NCBI RefSeq assembly: GCF_022581195.2
Contig: NC_061469.1
Span: 10,348,501 to 10,412,500, forward strand
Source: Helicoverpa zea
Taxonomy: Eukaryota > Arthropoda > Insecta > Lepidoptera > Noctuidae
Reading direction: 5' to 3'
Length of the DNA: 64,000 bases
The notes under the pieces are model-generated. The model had not been told where the DNA came from. It did no database searches and was given only the letters and a program-made list of their open reading frames with translations. Shown here in pieces: positions 46,801-57,677 of the stretch. Made by a program: the position numbers and the translations under genes. Each line of letters starts with the position of its first letter. The first letter of the stretch is position 1.

Positions 46801-49675
46801 CACTGAAATGTTTATGCAGGTGAAAGTAAAGCCAGAAGACAGAGACGCTCTCCGATATCTGTGGCGAGGAGAGCGGCGGGAGGGGGCGCCGGAAGAGTAC
46901 CGAATGACGTCAATAATATTCGGCGCAGCAAGTTCACCGTGTACAGCAATATTCGCTAAGAACTGGAATGCTAAACGCCATGCGAACGAACATCCAGAAG
47001 CAGTAGAAGCAATAGTCAAGAATCATTACATGGACGATTACCTGGATAGCTTCAGAAGTATAGAAGAGGCGACGCACACAATCAAGATAGTACAAGAAAT
47101 ACATAGTAAAGCGCGCTTCGACCTAACGAAATGGGTATCCAACAGCGAAGAAGTGCTGCGTGAATTGGTACCGGGCCAAGAAACAACACAGATTGTTAAT
47201 CTTGGAAATATAGAAAACACAGAGAAAGTACTCGGCGTGATATGGAAGCCACACACAGACGAGCTGAGCTTCAACTTAAAACTCGCGCGCCTACCTACTG
47301 GCCTGCTCGACAAGGAAACGCCCACCAAGAGAGAGGCGCTCAAGATAGTTATGTCACTGTATGACCCGCTGGGCCTCGCCTCACCTATAACAATCAGGGC
47401 GAAACAAATACTGCAAGAAGCCTGGAGGCGGGGAGTCGACTGGGATCAACCTCTCGATGAAGAACTATCAAGCCAGTGGAGGGCGTGGATAAGTCATCTC
47501 GAACAGCTGAAGAACGTAAACATACCGCGCTGTTATCCTGGGTACAGCGAGGCTACAGAAATACAAGTACACGTGTTCACCGACGCCAGTGAGAAGGCCT
47601 ACGCTACAGCGGTGTACTGGAGGTCAACGACCCGTGACAACAACGTGCACGTCAGCCTCGTCATGGCGAAGGCGAAGGTGGCGCCGCTGAAGCTGCTGTC
47701 AATACCGCGCCTCGAGCTGCAAGCCGCGGTGATGGGTACGCGCGTCGCAGCCGCAGTGATATATGAACACAACGTCAAGCCCGCCTCCGTGACCTACTGG
47801 AGTGACAGCAGAACCGTTCTGACATGGATAAGGAAAGGAGCCAGATCGTACAAGCCATTCGTTGCACATCGCTTGGCCGCCATAGAGGAAAATAGCAGAG
47901 TCGAAGAGTGGCGCTGGGTGCCTACAAAAAGCAACATAGCCGACGCCGCCACCCGCGACGTCCCGACGCACTTTCATACCGACCACGAGTGGTACTGCGG
48001 CCCTAAGTTCCTCTACGACGACCCATCGACATGGCCGACCGAGTCACCAGCTGACAGTCAACCGACAGGCGAGGAAAAAACAGTCACGCTCATACAAGCA
48101 GGCGCAACAAACCTCATAGACGTCGTTCCCGACCCCGCTCGATTTTCAAGGTGGGAGCGATTGCTGCGCGCCACAGCCAGAGTACTACAGTTTATATCGT
48201 TATGTAGAAAACAACATACAGAAAAAACGTTCTACAAGCGAACAAGGAAAAACAAAGAAAACGATCCTGATTGGTCGAGAGCGGTGCGAGCGCCCCGCGC
48301 GCCCGCCGAAGCTGCGCGCGCCCAAATATACACACGCAAGTTTATTATATTGGACGCGACATACATTCAAAGAGCAGAGAAGCTGTTAGTTCGTGTGGTG
48401 CAACAGGAAGCCTTTAAACAAGAAATAGCCAGTCTCGAGAGCAACAAAACAGTCGCAAGTAGTAGCCGGCTGTACCCGCTGCGCATAGAACTAAACGACG
48501 GAGTTATAGTACTGCGAAGCCGCATAGCTGCTGTAGACAAAGTCGCTAAAAGCGTGAAGAGTCCACCTGTGTTAGACGGCGATCACCGTATTACACAGCT
48601 ATATATAGATTGGACACACCGTAGCCTACAACACAGTGGCACCGAGCTCGTCGTGAATGAGGTCAGACAGCACTACTGGATTGTGCGGCTGCGCCCGACA
48701 GTCAAGCAAGTCATCGCGCGCTGCCTGCACTGCCGCATACGTCGCGCGCGCGCGCCGACGCCGGCAACCGGCGACCACCCGAAGACACGCCTAGCTCATC
48801 ACCGCAGGCCGTTCACATACACCGGGCTTGATTATTTCGGCCCGCTGTCAGTCACCGTCGGTCGTCAGCATCACAAGCGATACGTGGCGCTGTTCACGTG
48901 TCTCACAACAAGGGCAGTTCACCTCGAGATCGCGCACAGCCTCAGCGCGGACTCAGCTGTGTTGGCGCTGCGCAGGTTCGCAGCGCGACGCGGCTGTCCC
49001 ACCGAAATCTACTCCGACAACGGCACCAACATGCACGGTGCTGACCGTGAGCTGCGTGAGGCCTGCCAGGAGGAGGCCAGCCGACGCGGCATCGCCTGGC
49101 GCTTCATCACGCCTTCCGCGCCTTTCATGGGAGGCGCCTGGGAGCGCTTAGTGCGGTGCGTTAAGACCGCGCTAGGCGCCACGCTGCACGAGCGCCACCC
49201 ACGCGAGGAGGTCCTCGCGACGCTGCTCTGCGAGGTCGAGTACGTCGTCAACAGCCGGCCGCTCACCCACGTATCTGTGAGCGGCGACGACGACGAGTCC
49301 ATCACACCGAACCATTTCCTGCTGGGCGGCTCGGCACGCCTGCCGAGCCCCGGCACGTTCGACGAGCGAGACATCGACAGCAAGAAGCACTGGCGGCGCG
49401 CCCAGATACTCGCCGACATGTTCTGGCGCCGCTGGGTGCGCGAGTACCTGCCCGAGCTCCAATACCGGCGGGAGCCGCACGCCCGCGGCCCCGCGCTGCA
49501 GCTGGGCGACCCCGTCCTCATCGCCGACGGCAACCTGCCTCGCAACACCTGGCCGCGAGGCCGGGTCGTGGCCGTCTACCCGGGCGCTGATGGTGAAGTT
49601 CGGACCGCTGACATGCGCACCGCAGGTGGCATACTAAAGCGTCCGACGAAGAAACTCGTGCCGCTGCCTAAGTAA
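43853..49675 (+). CDS. BEL/Pao Gag-Pol polyprotein
   Basis: A single uninterrupted 1,940-codon frame begins 86 bp after the 5' LTR. Residues 20-90 are Pro/Gly-rich repeats (RGGED and RGGEE blocks). Residues 215-265 hold two copies of an AAEGGHR...PEPPPS unit. A DUF1759 gag-like region spans about 325-490. CCHC-type knuckles start at about 533 (CRICEMDGHRSLDC) with further Cys/His after. The aspartic protease has LLDDGSTVSLID near 648, reverse transcriptase has YMDD near 1058, RNase H has FTDAS near 1241. The integrase HHCC region lies near 1590, and its catalytic D, D and E near 1657, 1720 and 1762 (GLDYFG, SDNGTNM, GAWERL). A DUF5641-like C-terminus ends KKLVPLPK. All key catalytic motifs are intact, and G+C is much higher than in flanking DNA. 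Confidence 0.97.
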   Translation: MPVTRSQGRAAQAWIIDARPGRRTPPIVHDQPPFSPTTTEGSEQPPPPPRGGEDLPCPAAVRGSEAPPCPPAPRGGEDRPRPPTPRGGEERPAPSSLMQTEASSSLRPPGTSAEEYSSGGTLKACDKTYNRAVPLTTRVDARTELKAPSHRSTASNRKIRNAREDLLKIKLELAQIALQRAEEESDDDYMDDRNSNEEYIRSWLEEAPEPDPQDAAAEGGHRPPDTLDLPEPPPSAVIVNPVLRGISTAPGRDAAAEGGHRLPGTLDKPEPPPSKTIDTEALSSMKKPVEDTAGGEGLRPFITELTSAIASLAGNRSEEKPVYHNPAASKVIMTLPNFSGLHTEWLSFRAIYETTRPYFNDVENTARLRRSLRGRALDTVSSELIGNARPDDIMKELELQFGRPDSIAQAETDRLRGLPRCGEAPKDICTFASRVRSGIVTLRALKKEHYLMNAELMRILTEKLPNSLRVQWYKTYTEKYQSTPDLGLFSDFITEQARYCSAFAPPENISEATGLRRVTQRTHTTIDKKPASKCRICEMDGHRSLDCHKFVKASADKKWELAKQHNLCFRCLRHRQHGHRCQKKRCGIEGCTASHHHLLHYKKKASTTEVAQEAQEIVASSRNHTNQAFLKIVPVQLSGPAGEVRTYALLDDGSTVSLIDEELADMIGAEGPVEPMKIGAISDVTIDTPTSKRVDLTLSTCHRKKIPFRARTIPRLHLSPQSISKDDIADCKHLFDLADQLTYNAGTPKIIIGQDNWHLLLATDIRRGPQHQPIASLTPLGWVLHGARTRILGQQVHYVNQLNSAEESIDKQLREYFALESLIINPCRPASDPEKRAEDILQRSIVQLEDGRLQTALLWRSDEIQMPDSYATAMNRLVSIEKKLDKNPALKTRYMAQMDSLIEKGYAEKAPLERTPGRTWYLPHFDVFNPMKPEKLRIVHDAAAKTRGMSLNDYLLTGPDLLQSLPGVMMRFRRHRVAVSGDITEMFMQVKVKPEDRDALRYLWRGERREGAPEEYRMTSIIFGAASSPCTAIFAKNWNAKRHANEHPEAVEAIVKNHYMDDYLDSFRSIEEATHTIKIVQEIHSKARFDLTKWVSNSEEVLRELVPGQETTQIVNLGNIENTEKVLGVIWKPHTDELSFNLKLARLPTGLLDKETPTKREALKIVMSLYDPLGLASPITIRAKQILQEAWRRGVDWDQPLDEELSSQWRAWISHLEQLKNVNIPRCYPGYSEATEIQVHVFTDASEKAYATAVYWRSTTRDNNVHVSLVMAKAKVAPLKLLSIPRLELQAAVMGTRVAAAVIYEHNVKPASVTYWSDSRTVLTWIRKGARSYKPFVAHRLAAIEENSRVEEWRWVPTKSNIADAATRDVPTHFHTDHEWYCGPKFLYDDPSTWPTESPADSQPTGEEKTVTLIQAGATNLIDVVPDPARFSRWERLLRATARVLQFISLCRKQHTEKTFYKRTRKNKENDPDWSRAVRAPRAPAEAARAQIYTRKFIILDATYIQRAEKLLVRVVQQEAFKQEIASLESNKTVASSSRLYPLRIELNDGVIVLRSRIAAVDKVAKSVKSPPVLDGDHRITQLYIDWTHRSLQHSGTELVVNEVRQHYWIVRLRPTVKQVIARCLHCRIRRARAPTPATGDHPKTRLAHHRRPFTYTGLDYFGPLSVTVGRQHHKRYVALFTCLTTRAVHLEIAHSLSADSAVLALRRFAARRGCPTEIYSDNGTNMHGADRELREACQEEASRRGIAWRFITPSAPFMGGAWERLVRCVKTALGATLHERHPREEVLATLLCEVEYVVNSRPLTHVSVSGDDDESITPNHFLLGGSARLPSPGTFDERDIDSKKHWRRAQILADMFWRRWVREYLPELQYRREPHARGPALQLGDPVLIADGNLPRNTWPRGRVVAVYPGADGEVRTADMRTAGGILKRPTKKLVPLPK

Positions 49676-49807
49676 CCGGGCAGTGCGGCATCACCGGCGT
49701 CGCGGCGCCCTGGCGCTATCACTGCGCCGTCGCTCACCGGAGATGCGGCATCGCTGCGAGCCAGAGCTACGAGTCATCGCTACGGGTCAACGCTTCGAGT
49801 CCCTACA

Positions 49808-49843
49808 TCGTGTCATCGTGTCATCGTGTCATCGTGTCATCGT
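49808..49843 (+). repeat. Short tandem repeat between pol and 3' LTR
   Basis: About four units of GTCATCGT follow the pol stop codon, then GATAGTGAAAGTGAAAGTGA. It is untranslated and inside the element. Confidence 0.8.
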
Positions 49844-49903
49844 TTAATAGACTAAATAGTGATAGTGAAAGTGAAAGTGATAGTGCCTACGCTCTGCCGC
49901 ACG

Positions 49904-49913
49904 GCGGGAGAGA
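49904..49913 (+). promoter_or_regulatory. Polypurine tract
   Basis: GCGGGAGAGA-type purine run ends exactly at the 3' LTR start (49914), where plus-strand synthesis is expected to be primed. Confidence 0.7.
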
Positions 49914-51152
49914 TGTTCGCGACAGACGCATCCGTGCGCCGCGAGTGCAAAATCATAATGCCTGAGTGTTCGTGTATGCGCGTAACTATTTATACTCTAA
50001 CAATTTTGTGATGAGGGTAATGAGCAAAAAGTGCCGTGAGCCGCGCCAAGGTATGTTTTTCACGTGCACCCTCCTTCTAAATTGTTATAGAATTGTGTTC
50101 AGATTTTGATAGTGATTTAATTTGTAAATTATAGCGTTTTTTGATACCAAATTGTAATAGTCTTGTAGCGGTAACCTTAACCTACATAATTTTGTATAAT
50201 AAACCTAATAGTTCTGCCGTTTAAGGCCTGATTTACCTATGTAAACATTTCTCGATAGTAAAAATCCTAGACTTTCATTAGTGAAATAGTGTTTAACTGA
50301 AAGCCTAGGTTTCATTGTATACAAAATAACTTAATTTATAGAAATATTGTTAATAGTTTAAGTTATAGAGCAATAAATAATGTCTGTGCTTTGACTTTCA
50401 TTTCACATGCAAATTAACAATACTAGGGCTTAGGTCACATTGTTAGGATTACTATCGCCAGATAGCCCATGAAATGCCCTAACACACACTACCTTTCGTA
50501 TTGAGATAACCCCCATAGTTTGTTTTTTATCTCAAGATAGTCTTCACCTAAGGGCCGATTTCACATAGTTTTTTATAGTTATTCGGTTATAGTATTTCAG
50601 CCCTGAAGGTATGCAGGGTGTGTGTGGTATAGTTCAGTAGCGCGCTTCATGGGGCGTCTGACGCTATGTGTCCTGTAATGATATCATGTACCAATTGTTT
50701 GTAATACGGCTGTTAAATTGAAAGGTCAATAAAACTGAGTTGGTCGGAGGGACGAGAAATCGAGGTGCTCGTCACGGTAAAGTTTCGAGCTCATTCGGTG
50801 CGCAAGCGCCGCCGTACAATCGTAGTCATCGGTATAGATTTTTGATAGTGTAACAAGTAAATAGTGAAAAGTAAATAGTGTAATTGTAGTATGGTAAGTG
50901 CGTCGAAGCTCGTCCCTTCAAGACTCCTGAAAAATATATGAAGACTTATTATTTCACCGGCATCCCTGAACCTATAGTAGCAGAGAGCCTAAAACCCGTC
51001 TAAACGTATTCTTGTTTCTGAAATTCCTGTTTCTCGCCACATCGTAAATACAGTCCACTCGCCCAGACGTCCAAGAACCAGCGACCGACGGGGCGTCAAC
51101 GTCTCGAAGCCACCCCATAGTACCTGCTTCTGAGCTACGTCCGTCCCGCACA
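49914..51152 (+). repeat. BEL/Pao 3' LTR
   Basis: Same length and sequence as the 5' LTR as far as I could compare by eye. It is followed by ATTGC at 51153-51157, the right target duplication. Confidence 0.95.
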
Positions 51153-51458
51153 ATTGCTAACAAAAAAAAACAATATACACCTATTTCCGTATGAATACAT
51201 TAATAAAATAAATCACAATCTTTGTTTCGAAAGCTGAACTTAAAATTAATTCTTGTGACGCAATAAATAGCAAAAAGTCCTCTAAAAAGTTCCTTAACCG
51301 AAAACCTTCGACCATGTTTATAAAAGAGTAACAGAATAATGATAATATTTACAAACATGATGAAAACCTTTGCCAAAATATGTGGAATGCCCTGCCTAAG
51401 CTACGTACGATGGAGACAGTAGACATCGGTGCGAGAACAGATGGTATGCGATGGAGGA

Positions 51459-54450
51459 TCACCCGTAAGCCACCTCCTCCACTATGGTCTCCCAGGAGTC
51501 TGAGGACTCTGTGTCCCAGGAGCCTTCGTCTTCATCTTGTTCGTCTTCGTCGTCGTAATATGCCAACTGGAGGAGAAAAAGCCGTTGTTTAAAAGTTTGA
51601 GCAGATACATAAAGGATGAAAAACCTTATGTATTTAGTTCAGGTAACTCAAAATAATATCTCGTATTAGTCCCCAGGCCGGCGAACAAATTTTTTTTGAT
51701 ACATATACATTTAAGACTTTGTGAGTGCCTTCCTTATCCCGATGAGTCCGACAAACTTTTCGAATGCGCAAATTTTGGTGCCGCTGCGTTTTTTAATGCT
51801 TGACTCCTGAAATTGTCGATATGACGTCACTATGGCTCTTCGTACATACACGTTTCATCTTTTGAGATTCGTTTAATAAAGTGAACTAGAGAATGGTGGT
51901 CAACTTGTCCGATAAAGATCGTGCTGCCTTTGGAGTGTCCACCATCCTGAAAATGTCGGTATGACGTCACTACGACTCTTCGTACATACCTGTTTCATTT
52001 TTTGAGATTTGTTTAATAAAGTTAACTAGAAAATTGTGGTAAGCTTGTCCGACAAAGATCATGCTGCATATGGAATGTCCACCGTCCGGAAAATATAGAT
52101 ATATTTTAAGATTTGGTATAAAGTACTGACAATTGGTGTGAAGTATGTTAATAGTAAATGTTGCATTTAGAAAGTCGTTTCAAATGATATATGTATCATT
52201 ACTACAGGAGGGATTTATTAACTTGAAAACACCTATCGATAAAATAATCTTATATAAGCTCTAGCTTCTGAAATACTAACAATTCGCCGAAGTTTTTTTA
52301 ATATGAAATGTTGCATTTAAAAACGTCTTTTGAATGATGTATAACTCATTACTAGAGATGGAATTTATTTAATTGAAAACATCTATCAATAATTATAATT
52401 TTAAATAAGCTCTAGCTTCTAAACTACTAACAATTTGTCGGAAGTATGTTAACACGAAATGTTTCATTTGGAAAGGTTTTTCAAATAATATATAATTTGT
52501 TACTAAAGAAGTAATGGATTAGCTTGACAGAACCTACCGATAATATAGAAAAGCTATAGCTATATTCTTAGAAAAGCTCTAGCTTTTAAAGTACTAACAA
52601 TTTGTCGGAGTTATGTTAATACAACCTTGCGCCTAAAAAGATCTTTTGATTGAAATATGGCTCATAACTTCAAGTGAGATGTTATTCCTTAACACAATGT
52701 AAAGTATCAATAATATGCCTTAGGTCAGTTATGTCTTCCAAAATACTAAGAATCGGTAAGTGGTATGTTAAGACGGAATATAGCGCTTAAAAAGATCTTT
52801 CGATTGACATATGGTTCATACCTCGAGGTGGGACATTATTCCCTAACATAGTAAAACCTATCGATAATACGCCTTATTTGGGCTATATCTTCTAAAATAC
52901 TAAGAATTGATAAGTGGTATGTTGAGACAAAATGTTGCACTTAAAAAGACCTTTTGATTGATATATAGTCCATTAATAGATGTGGGATATTATTCCTTAA
53001 CATAATATAAACTATCAACAATACGTCTTAGTCAGGCTACTTTTTCTAAAATAGTAATTAAAATTGGTAAGTATATAGTATGCCAATTTAATATAGTTAA
53101 ATAATGCACGTGAATATTTAAGTCAGAAATTGACAAAAATAATAAACTTTTTCCAATTGTAATATTTTTTTCTCATTTTCTTGTCGAACTGACTATTTGC
53201 CTCACTACATTTGTCGGACAAGTCGATATTTGCAATAAGAATAGTATTATCTATCATTGTTGTATTTGACCGACATGTATGTATGGGGAGACACAGTGAC
53301 GTCATATCGACATGTTTCGGATGGTGGACACTCCAAACGCAGCATGATCTTTATCGGACAAGTTGACCACAATTTTCTAGTTCACTTTATTAAACGAATC
53401 TCAAAAAATGAAACATGTATGTACGAAGAGCCATAGTGACGTCATATCGACAATTTCAGGAGTCAAGCATTAAAAAACGCAGCGGCACCAAAATTTGCGC
53501 ATTCGAAAAGTTTGTCGGACTCATCGTAAGGAAGACACTCACAAAGTCTTAAATGTATATGTATCAAAAAAAAAATTATTCGCCGGCCTGGGGACTATAT
53601 ATATTTCTCACAATCATGCCAAAATTATAAGAATCTATAATTTCCCTGCGGATCCCTAAAAAGGATTGCTAGTTAATACGCTTAGTTTCCAGTAATGTAT
53701 ACAAAATATCGATGACTGCAGTAATCGAATTAACTGGCACAGACTTGATGCGCACAAGGGCGGGTAGATAATCTAGCGAATGCATACCTATCAGACGCGA
53801 TGGATATCCGATTTGTGCAATAAAAGGGATTTACACCTGCGTTGTACGCAGTAAACATGCTTTACGATTACCTAATGCTCGTTGTAACCTGGCCATTTCG
53901 TATGAAACTCTGCCATGGGTCTATGCATACAGGATGGCAGGGAACGAACTTCTCATCGCCGTTTTAAGAGTGGAACGCTTTTTTTGGCTTTGTAGCTTTA
54001 CATACCGTTTGACGTTTATCTATCTTACAGAAACTATCTACCAAACAATATTTTTTAAATATCTTTCCAAATGAACGAGTCCATATTGTCAGTTTTCCAA
54101 TAACGGAGTAAGTGACCCCCGTCCGCGCACACATATTTACCACCTCCTTTGCTTACGTCTCCAATTACCCGAGGATCATAGTAATCAACATTACTTAAAG
54201 GTATTTATACACGTTTTTGCAGGCCACATAGCTCCCTAACTTGTGCCACATTTTTGATTTATGGCCCAATGTACGTACCTCATTCTCATGCAGCATATGC
54301 ACGGTATGCACTCGTATCTGGAACATGAGAGCTCTGCCCAGCACGGCGACCGTCCCGCTCAGCAGCAGTGGCATGCTGAGCCGGCACTTCCACGCCAGCC
54401 CCATCAGGAAGATGAACAGGCTCTTGCGACCCGCCATCACTGCATCATAT
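51459..54450 (-). CDS. Last two exons of an unidentified membrane-protein gene (possibly Osiris/DUF1676-like)
   Basis: Exons 54279-54450 and 51459-51566 join in phase 0. Acceptors are gttccag|A and tcctccag|T, and the donor is GAG|gtacgt. Exon one encodes AGRKSLFIFLMGLAWKCRLS followed by a hydrophobic stretch PLLLSGTVAVLGRALMFQI. Exon two is very acidic (YYDDEDEQDEDEGSWD) and ends ETIVEEVAYG before a TGA. GRKK-type basic start, hydrophobic helix with a conserved-looking K, and a C-terminal AY motif recall Osiris (DUF1676) secreted or vesicle membrane proteins of insects, but the match is weak. Upstream exons were not found in 54.5-64 kb. Both exons are much richer in G+C than the flanks. The intron holds the 1.9-kb foldback element. 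Confidence 0.5.
51667..53597. mobile_element. Foldback DNA element with about 310-bp TIRs and satellite core
   Basis: 51667-51980 and 53290-53597 are inverted copies with scattered mismatches, starting TAGTCCCCAGGCCGGCGAA. TAT flanks both ends (51664-51666 and 53598-53600) and may be the target duplication. No ORF of note is inside. Arms themselves contain a directly repeated block of about 140 bp (starts near 51807 and 51947). It sits in the intron of the minus-strand membrane-protein gene. Confidence 0.8.
52085..53060 (+). repeat. Diverged satellite-like array, about 150-bp units
   Basis: The marker TACTAACAATT and its variants recurs near 52124, 52274, 52425, 52592, 52744, 52898 and 53052, giving spacings of 150 to 167 bp. 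Units also share CTCTAGCTTCT, ATGTTGCATTTA and a GGATTTATT-like block. It forms the core of the foldback element. Confidence 0.75.
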
Positions 54451-56876
54451 CTGGAACGTTCCAGAAGCCATACTGATTATTCCGTTGTTTAAATTAGCAA
54501 AACTGAATAGGTAATTAAAGATTCTTTTTTTACACATGAATGAATATAAAATCCGTACTAAATTATAAATGCGAAAATAACTCAGTCTCTGTAGGTATGT
54601 CGCCAAAGATACTGACCTGATATACGTACATGTAGTTTGATATACTGATAGTCTAAAGCCTGAGAAAAGGAATAAGGTATTTTTTATCTGGCTGCGTGAG
54701 GTACTTCCCTAGAGACGTAAGTCGAATCGCGGGAGACAGGTAAATCCCTAGTACGCAAATAAGTAGGTAGCGCTATTTTATATTATTAAATACTTAGTAA
54801 ATAATAAAAAATGTTAAAAATAATGACTGAGTGATCATCTTTTATAATTGCTACAAATTAATTATTATTGAGTAACATTGAAAGCAATTGTGTAATATTG
54901 TAAAGTCCACTAATGACCTTTTGTGTCACTATTATAAAACACGTTGCTTAAAAAACGGCCAAGCTCGAATCGGGCACGTGCATTAGGGGTTTCGTACCGT
55001 TTCAAGATTTTCATTATTTAACTTTTTGTTTATGAACTGCAGTGTTTCAAAAGACTCATTTTTAGGGTATAAGTAGTCAGCATTTTTATTTCAAAAACTG
55101 ATACATATTGTCACTTAAAGGGCCTTTTCACATGCCATGCAATACAAACTGTTAGGGCACGGTCGGCATTCCATGTGAAACCTTTTATGTAATATCTAGT
55201 TCATACATTTCTACTTCTCACGTCATGCCTGCATGCATGTGAAAAGGACCAAAGGGAACGAGTACCTAGAGGACACGGGTTTCATAAGATGTCCTTTCTC
55301 ATTTCCTGTGTAAGTAAGTATATTTCATTTCAATCGGTTTAGTAGTTATGTATGACGTAAAAGCCATACTTCATCAGAGTTAAAGTCCTACAGACTTAAT
55401 ATGGAGTTACTTTCGCATTTATAATATTAGTAAGGGGGTTCGGAGACGTACAGGAGTCGTCGAGAGTTGGAAATCGACACTATCCTATACACAGAATACA
55501 GCCGTTGAAACCAAATCGCCTATGAGTACCACAGCATTAACCGCGGAAATTATGAACAAATCAATCAATTTGTCGGTCGATACACAAACTTCCTCTTTAT
55601 AATAAATAGGTAGGTTTTACTGTAATTTCATTACCATTCTATATTAACCTTTCAATATTTTATTTAGTTTTGCGTAATATTGAATAGAGTAATAATATCA
55701 TACGTGCATTATTTTCATGTTTCAAAAAGGTACTCGTTCATACTTTTTTGTTTAGCAAACTCATCATTTAGCTACCAGTCTCGAATTTCTGTTGTTTTCA
55801 TATTAAATTACTCTTTGTGCATAATTGCAATAATTTGAGATTCGCGTATTTATTTGTTTGTCATGCGAATTCTAATTGCTCAATGAATATTAAAATAATT
55901 TTGATTCAAACAATGCTATCGAATATAAAATTATTAAGTAATTTTTCTTATCATCTCTGAGTATGAGTTTCTTACATAACAAACCCTGCAGAGAGTCAGA
56001 AGGGTCAGAAGTTAGAAGATAATTGATAAACTATTACTAACAAAAAATATGAATGTAACTCATATTATCATGAAATAATAGAGATAAGGTAAAGGGTAAC
56101 AAAAACAAGATTTATTTCAAGCATTTATTGTTAATATGAATTGCATTCATAGACTACTAGATACATGTAACGTTATGGAATGTTAGGAACTATGTTACTT
56201 TCCTATGAGTGTTTCTATGACACCATCACGGTACAACCGACACTACACTTGTTACTAATACATTATACCATTACTAGGTAATTTATTATCCAAATGTGTC
56301 TAGTACTTTGACGGTAACATCTCATTTTCGACATAATATTCCCAACCTTTTACTTAGTTATTAATAAAAAAAAAATAAAGATTACTTTAAATTCGATGTT
56401 GACGAAAAAGATATCCAAGATATCAACTTTTGTGCGAGTTTCAGCCCTCCAGTCTTCACCTAGAGAATAACTATCACTAAATAACAATTAAAATATAATA
56501 AAGTAGAAATAAACTAACAACAAATGTTTTATTGGGAATATTGTGTCAATGATTATTATGAGAACTATTATTAGAAAAGGGTTTTTAGAACATAGAACAC
56601 TTTAAAAATACAAGTTATACATATTGTAGAGTTATTTTAGTCACAGTATAGCTTGACACACAACACAGTCAATGGAGATGAACACTACACACATTGTATG
56701 TTCTAAATACATGTCTAACAGTGAAACAGACCTAGTTAGTAACACAGATTGATATGGAATTAACTAAATTACATATAACATCATATGCGAATATTCGAAA
56801 GCTAATAATTTATAATCACATTGATAGTTTGGCAAATATGCAAGTAAGAAAGCTACCTCTAGATAGTTAAACATAT
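54451..56876. other. Repeat-rich spacer upstream of the membrane-protein exons
   Basis: A copy of the AAAACGGCCAAGCTCGAATC repeat starts near 54955 and ends with TTATAATATTAGTAAG near 55435; a 130-bp MITE-like segment lies inside it. From 55.5 to 56.9 kb the DNA is AT-rich and probably ends with the sepiapterin reductase 3' UTR. No exon was recognised. Confidence 0.4.
55121..55250. mobile_element. Small MITE-like inverted repeat
   Basis: GGCCTTTTCACATGC at 55121 and GCATGTGAAAAGGACC ending at 55250 are inverted with one difference. AAAG flanks both sides and could be a target duplication. Confidence 0.5.
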
Positions 56877-57677
56877 CTACTCATCGTCAAAATAGTCGAC
56901 ATGCGCGCCCGGGCTGAACTTGCCCTGTAGCAATACTTTCAAACATTTCTTAGCCGTGACCTCTGGCTTGAGCAGTGCCCCTTGAGACCTGAACGACATG
57001 AACACATCTCTCAAGTTAGCGTTCACTGTCTCAGCCAAGACATAGTCGATCATAGATGTCTCAACGGGTCCAGGGGAGTAGTTCAGTACTCTGACATGTT
57101 TCTTCTCTTCTGCAAGCACTCTGAAATACATCTCCCTGGCTGCCTTGCCACTGCAGTAGCTAGCCATGCCACTCATGGGCTTGATGGCACACAGAGATGT
57201 AACATTCACAATGATGACTCTGTCTTCCACCTCCTCAAATACCTTAAGGAACTGAGTATTCAGTTTGATAACATTAAAGACATTCAGATCATAGTAGTGC
57301 CTCATCTCATCAACATCTTCGATGCGCTCCGTGGGCACGGCCAGGTTGCCCAGTGACCCAACATTATGGAAGATCACACAGTTGGCAAAGTCATTGATCT
57401 TATATCCTTTCAGAGAATTATTGATTGCATCTAACATTTCCTCTGCAGTGGCCTTAGAGAGGTCCATGGACTGATAGACAACTTTAATGTTGTCTGATTG
57501 GCAGAGCTCCTGTGTCTTGGCCAGTTGGTCCTTGTTGCGTGCCAGTAGCAACATCAGGGATTTAGGACCAAGATGCTTTGAGAGCTCGACTGCAATAGCC
57601 CTCCCAATACCTTGGGAAGCCCCTGACAGTATGCAGTATGTTGCTCCTGATAAATCAATGTTAGTAGCTGACGCCAT
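56877..57677 (-). CDS. Sepiapterin reductase
   Basis: A single-exon frame of 266 codons starts at the ATG at 57677, context atcATGG. It is a short-chain dehydrogenase/reductase: LSGASQGIG is the NADPH-binding glycine motif, NVGSLG replaces the NNAG motif as in sepiapterin reductases, NVTSLCAIKP supplies the catalytic Ser, and YCSGK is the YxxxK pair. YSPGPVETSM follows, and the C-terminus GAHVDYFDDE fits the family. The enzyme makes the last step to tetrahydrobiopterin in the cytosol, and in moths it also feeds pteridine pigment and cofactor supply. Length equals that usual for the family. The start lies only 34 bp downstream of the CCDC32 stop on the same strand. I see no intron. Confidence 0.93.
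   Translation of the reverse strand: MASATNIDLSGATYCILSGASQGIGRAIAVELSKHLGPKSLMLLLARNKDQLAKTQELCQSDNIKVVYQSMDLSKATAEEMLDAINNSLKGYKINDFANCVIFHNVGSLGNLAVPTERIEDVDEMRHYYDLNVFNVIKLNTQFLKVFEEVEDRVIIVNVTSLCAIKPMSGMASYCSGKAAREMYFRVLAEEKKHVRVLNYSPGPVETSMIDYVLAETVNANLRDVFMSFRSQGALLKPEVTAKKCLKVLLQGKFSPGAHVDYFDDE

Larger units (their letters stand above)
42529..51152 (+). mobile_element. Complete BEL/Pao LTR retrotransposon
   Basis: The element is 8.6 kb: 5' LTR 42529-43767, primer-binding site, one gag-pol ORF 43853-49675, polypurine tract and 3' LTR 49914-51152, flanked by ATTGC. Both LTRs are 1,239 bp and begin TGTTCGCG and end CGCACA. I saw no difference between them on reading, so insertion is recent. 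Domain order protease, reverse transcriptase, RNase H, integrase with DUF1759 and DUF5641 regions marks the BEL/Pao lineage. No envelope-like ORF is present. Confidence 0.97.

Noticed and set aside
49009..49548. 179-codon minus-strand frame opposite integrase
   Set aside because: A shadow of GC-rich pol sequence; the plus strand has a full set of integrase motifs.
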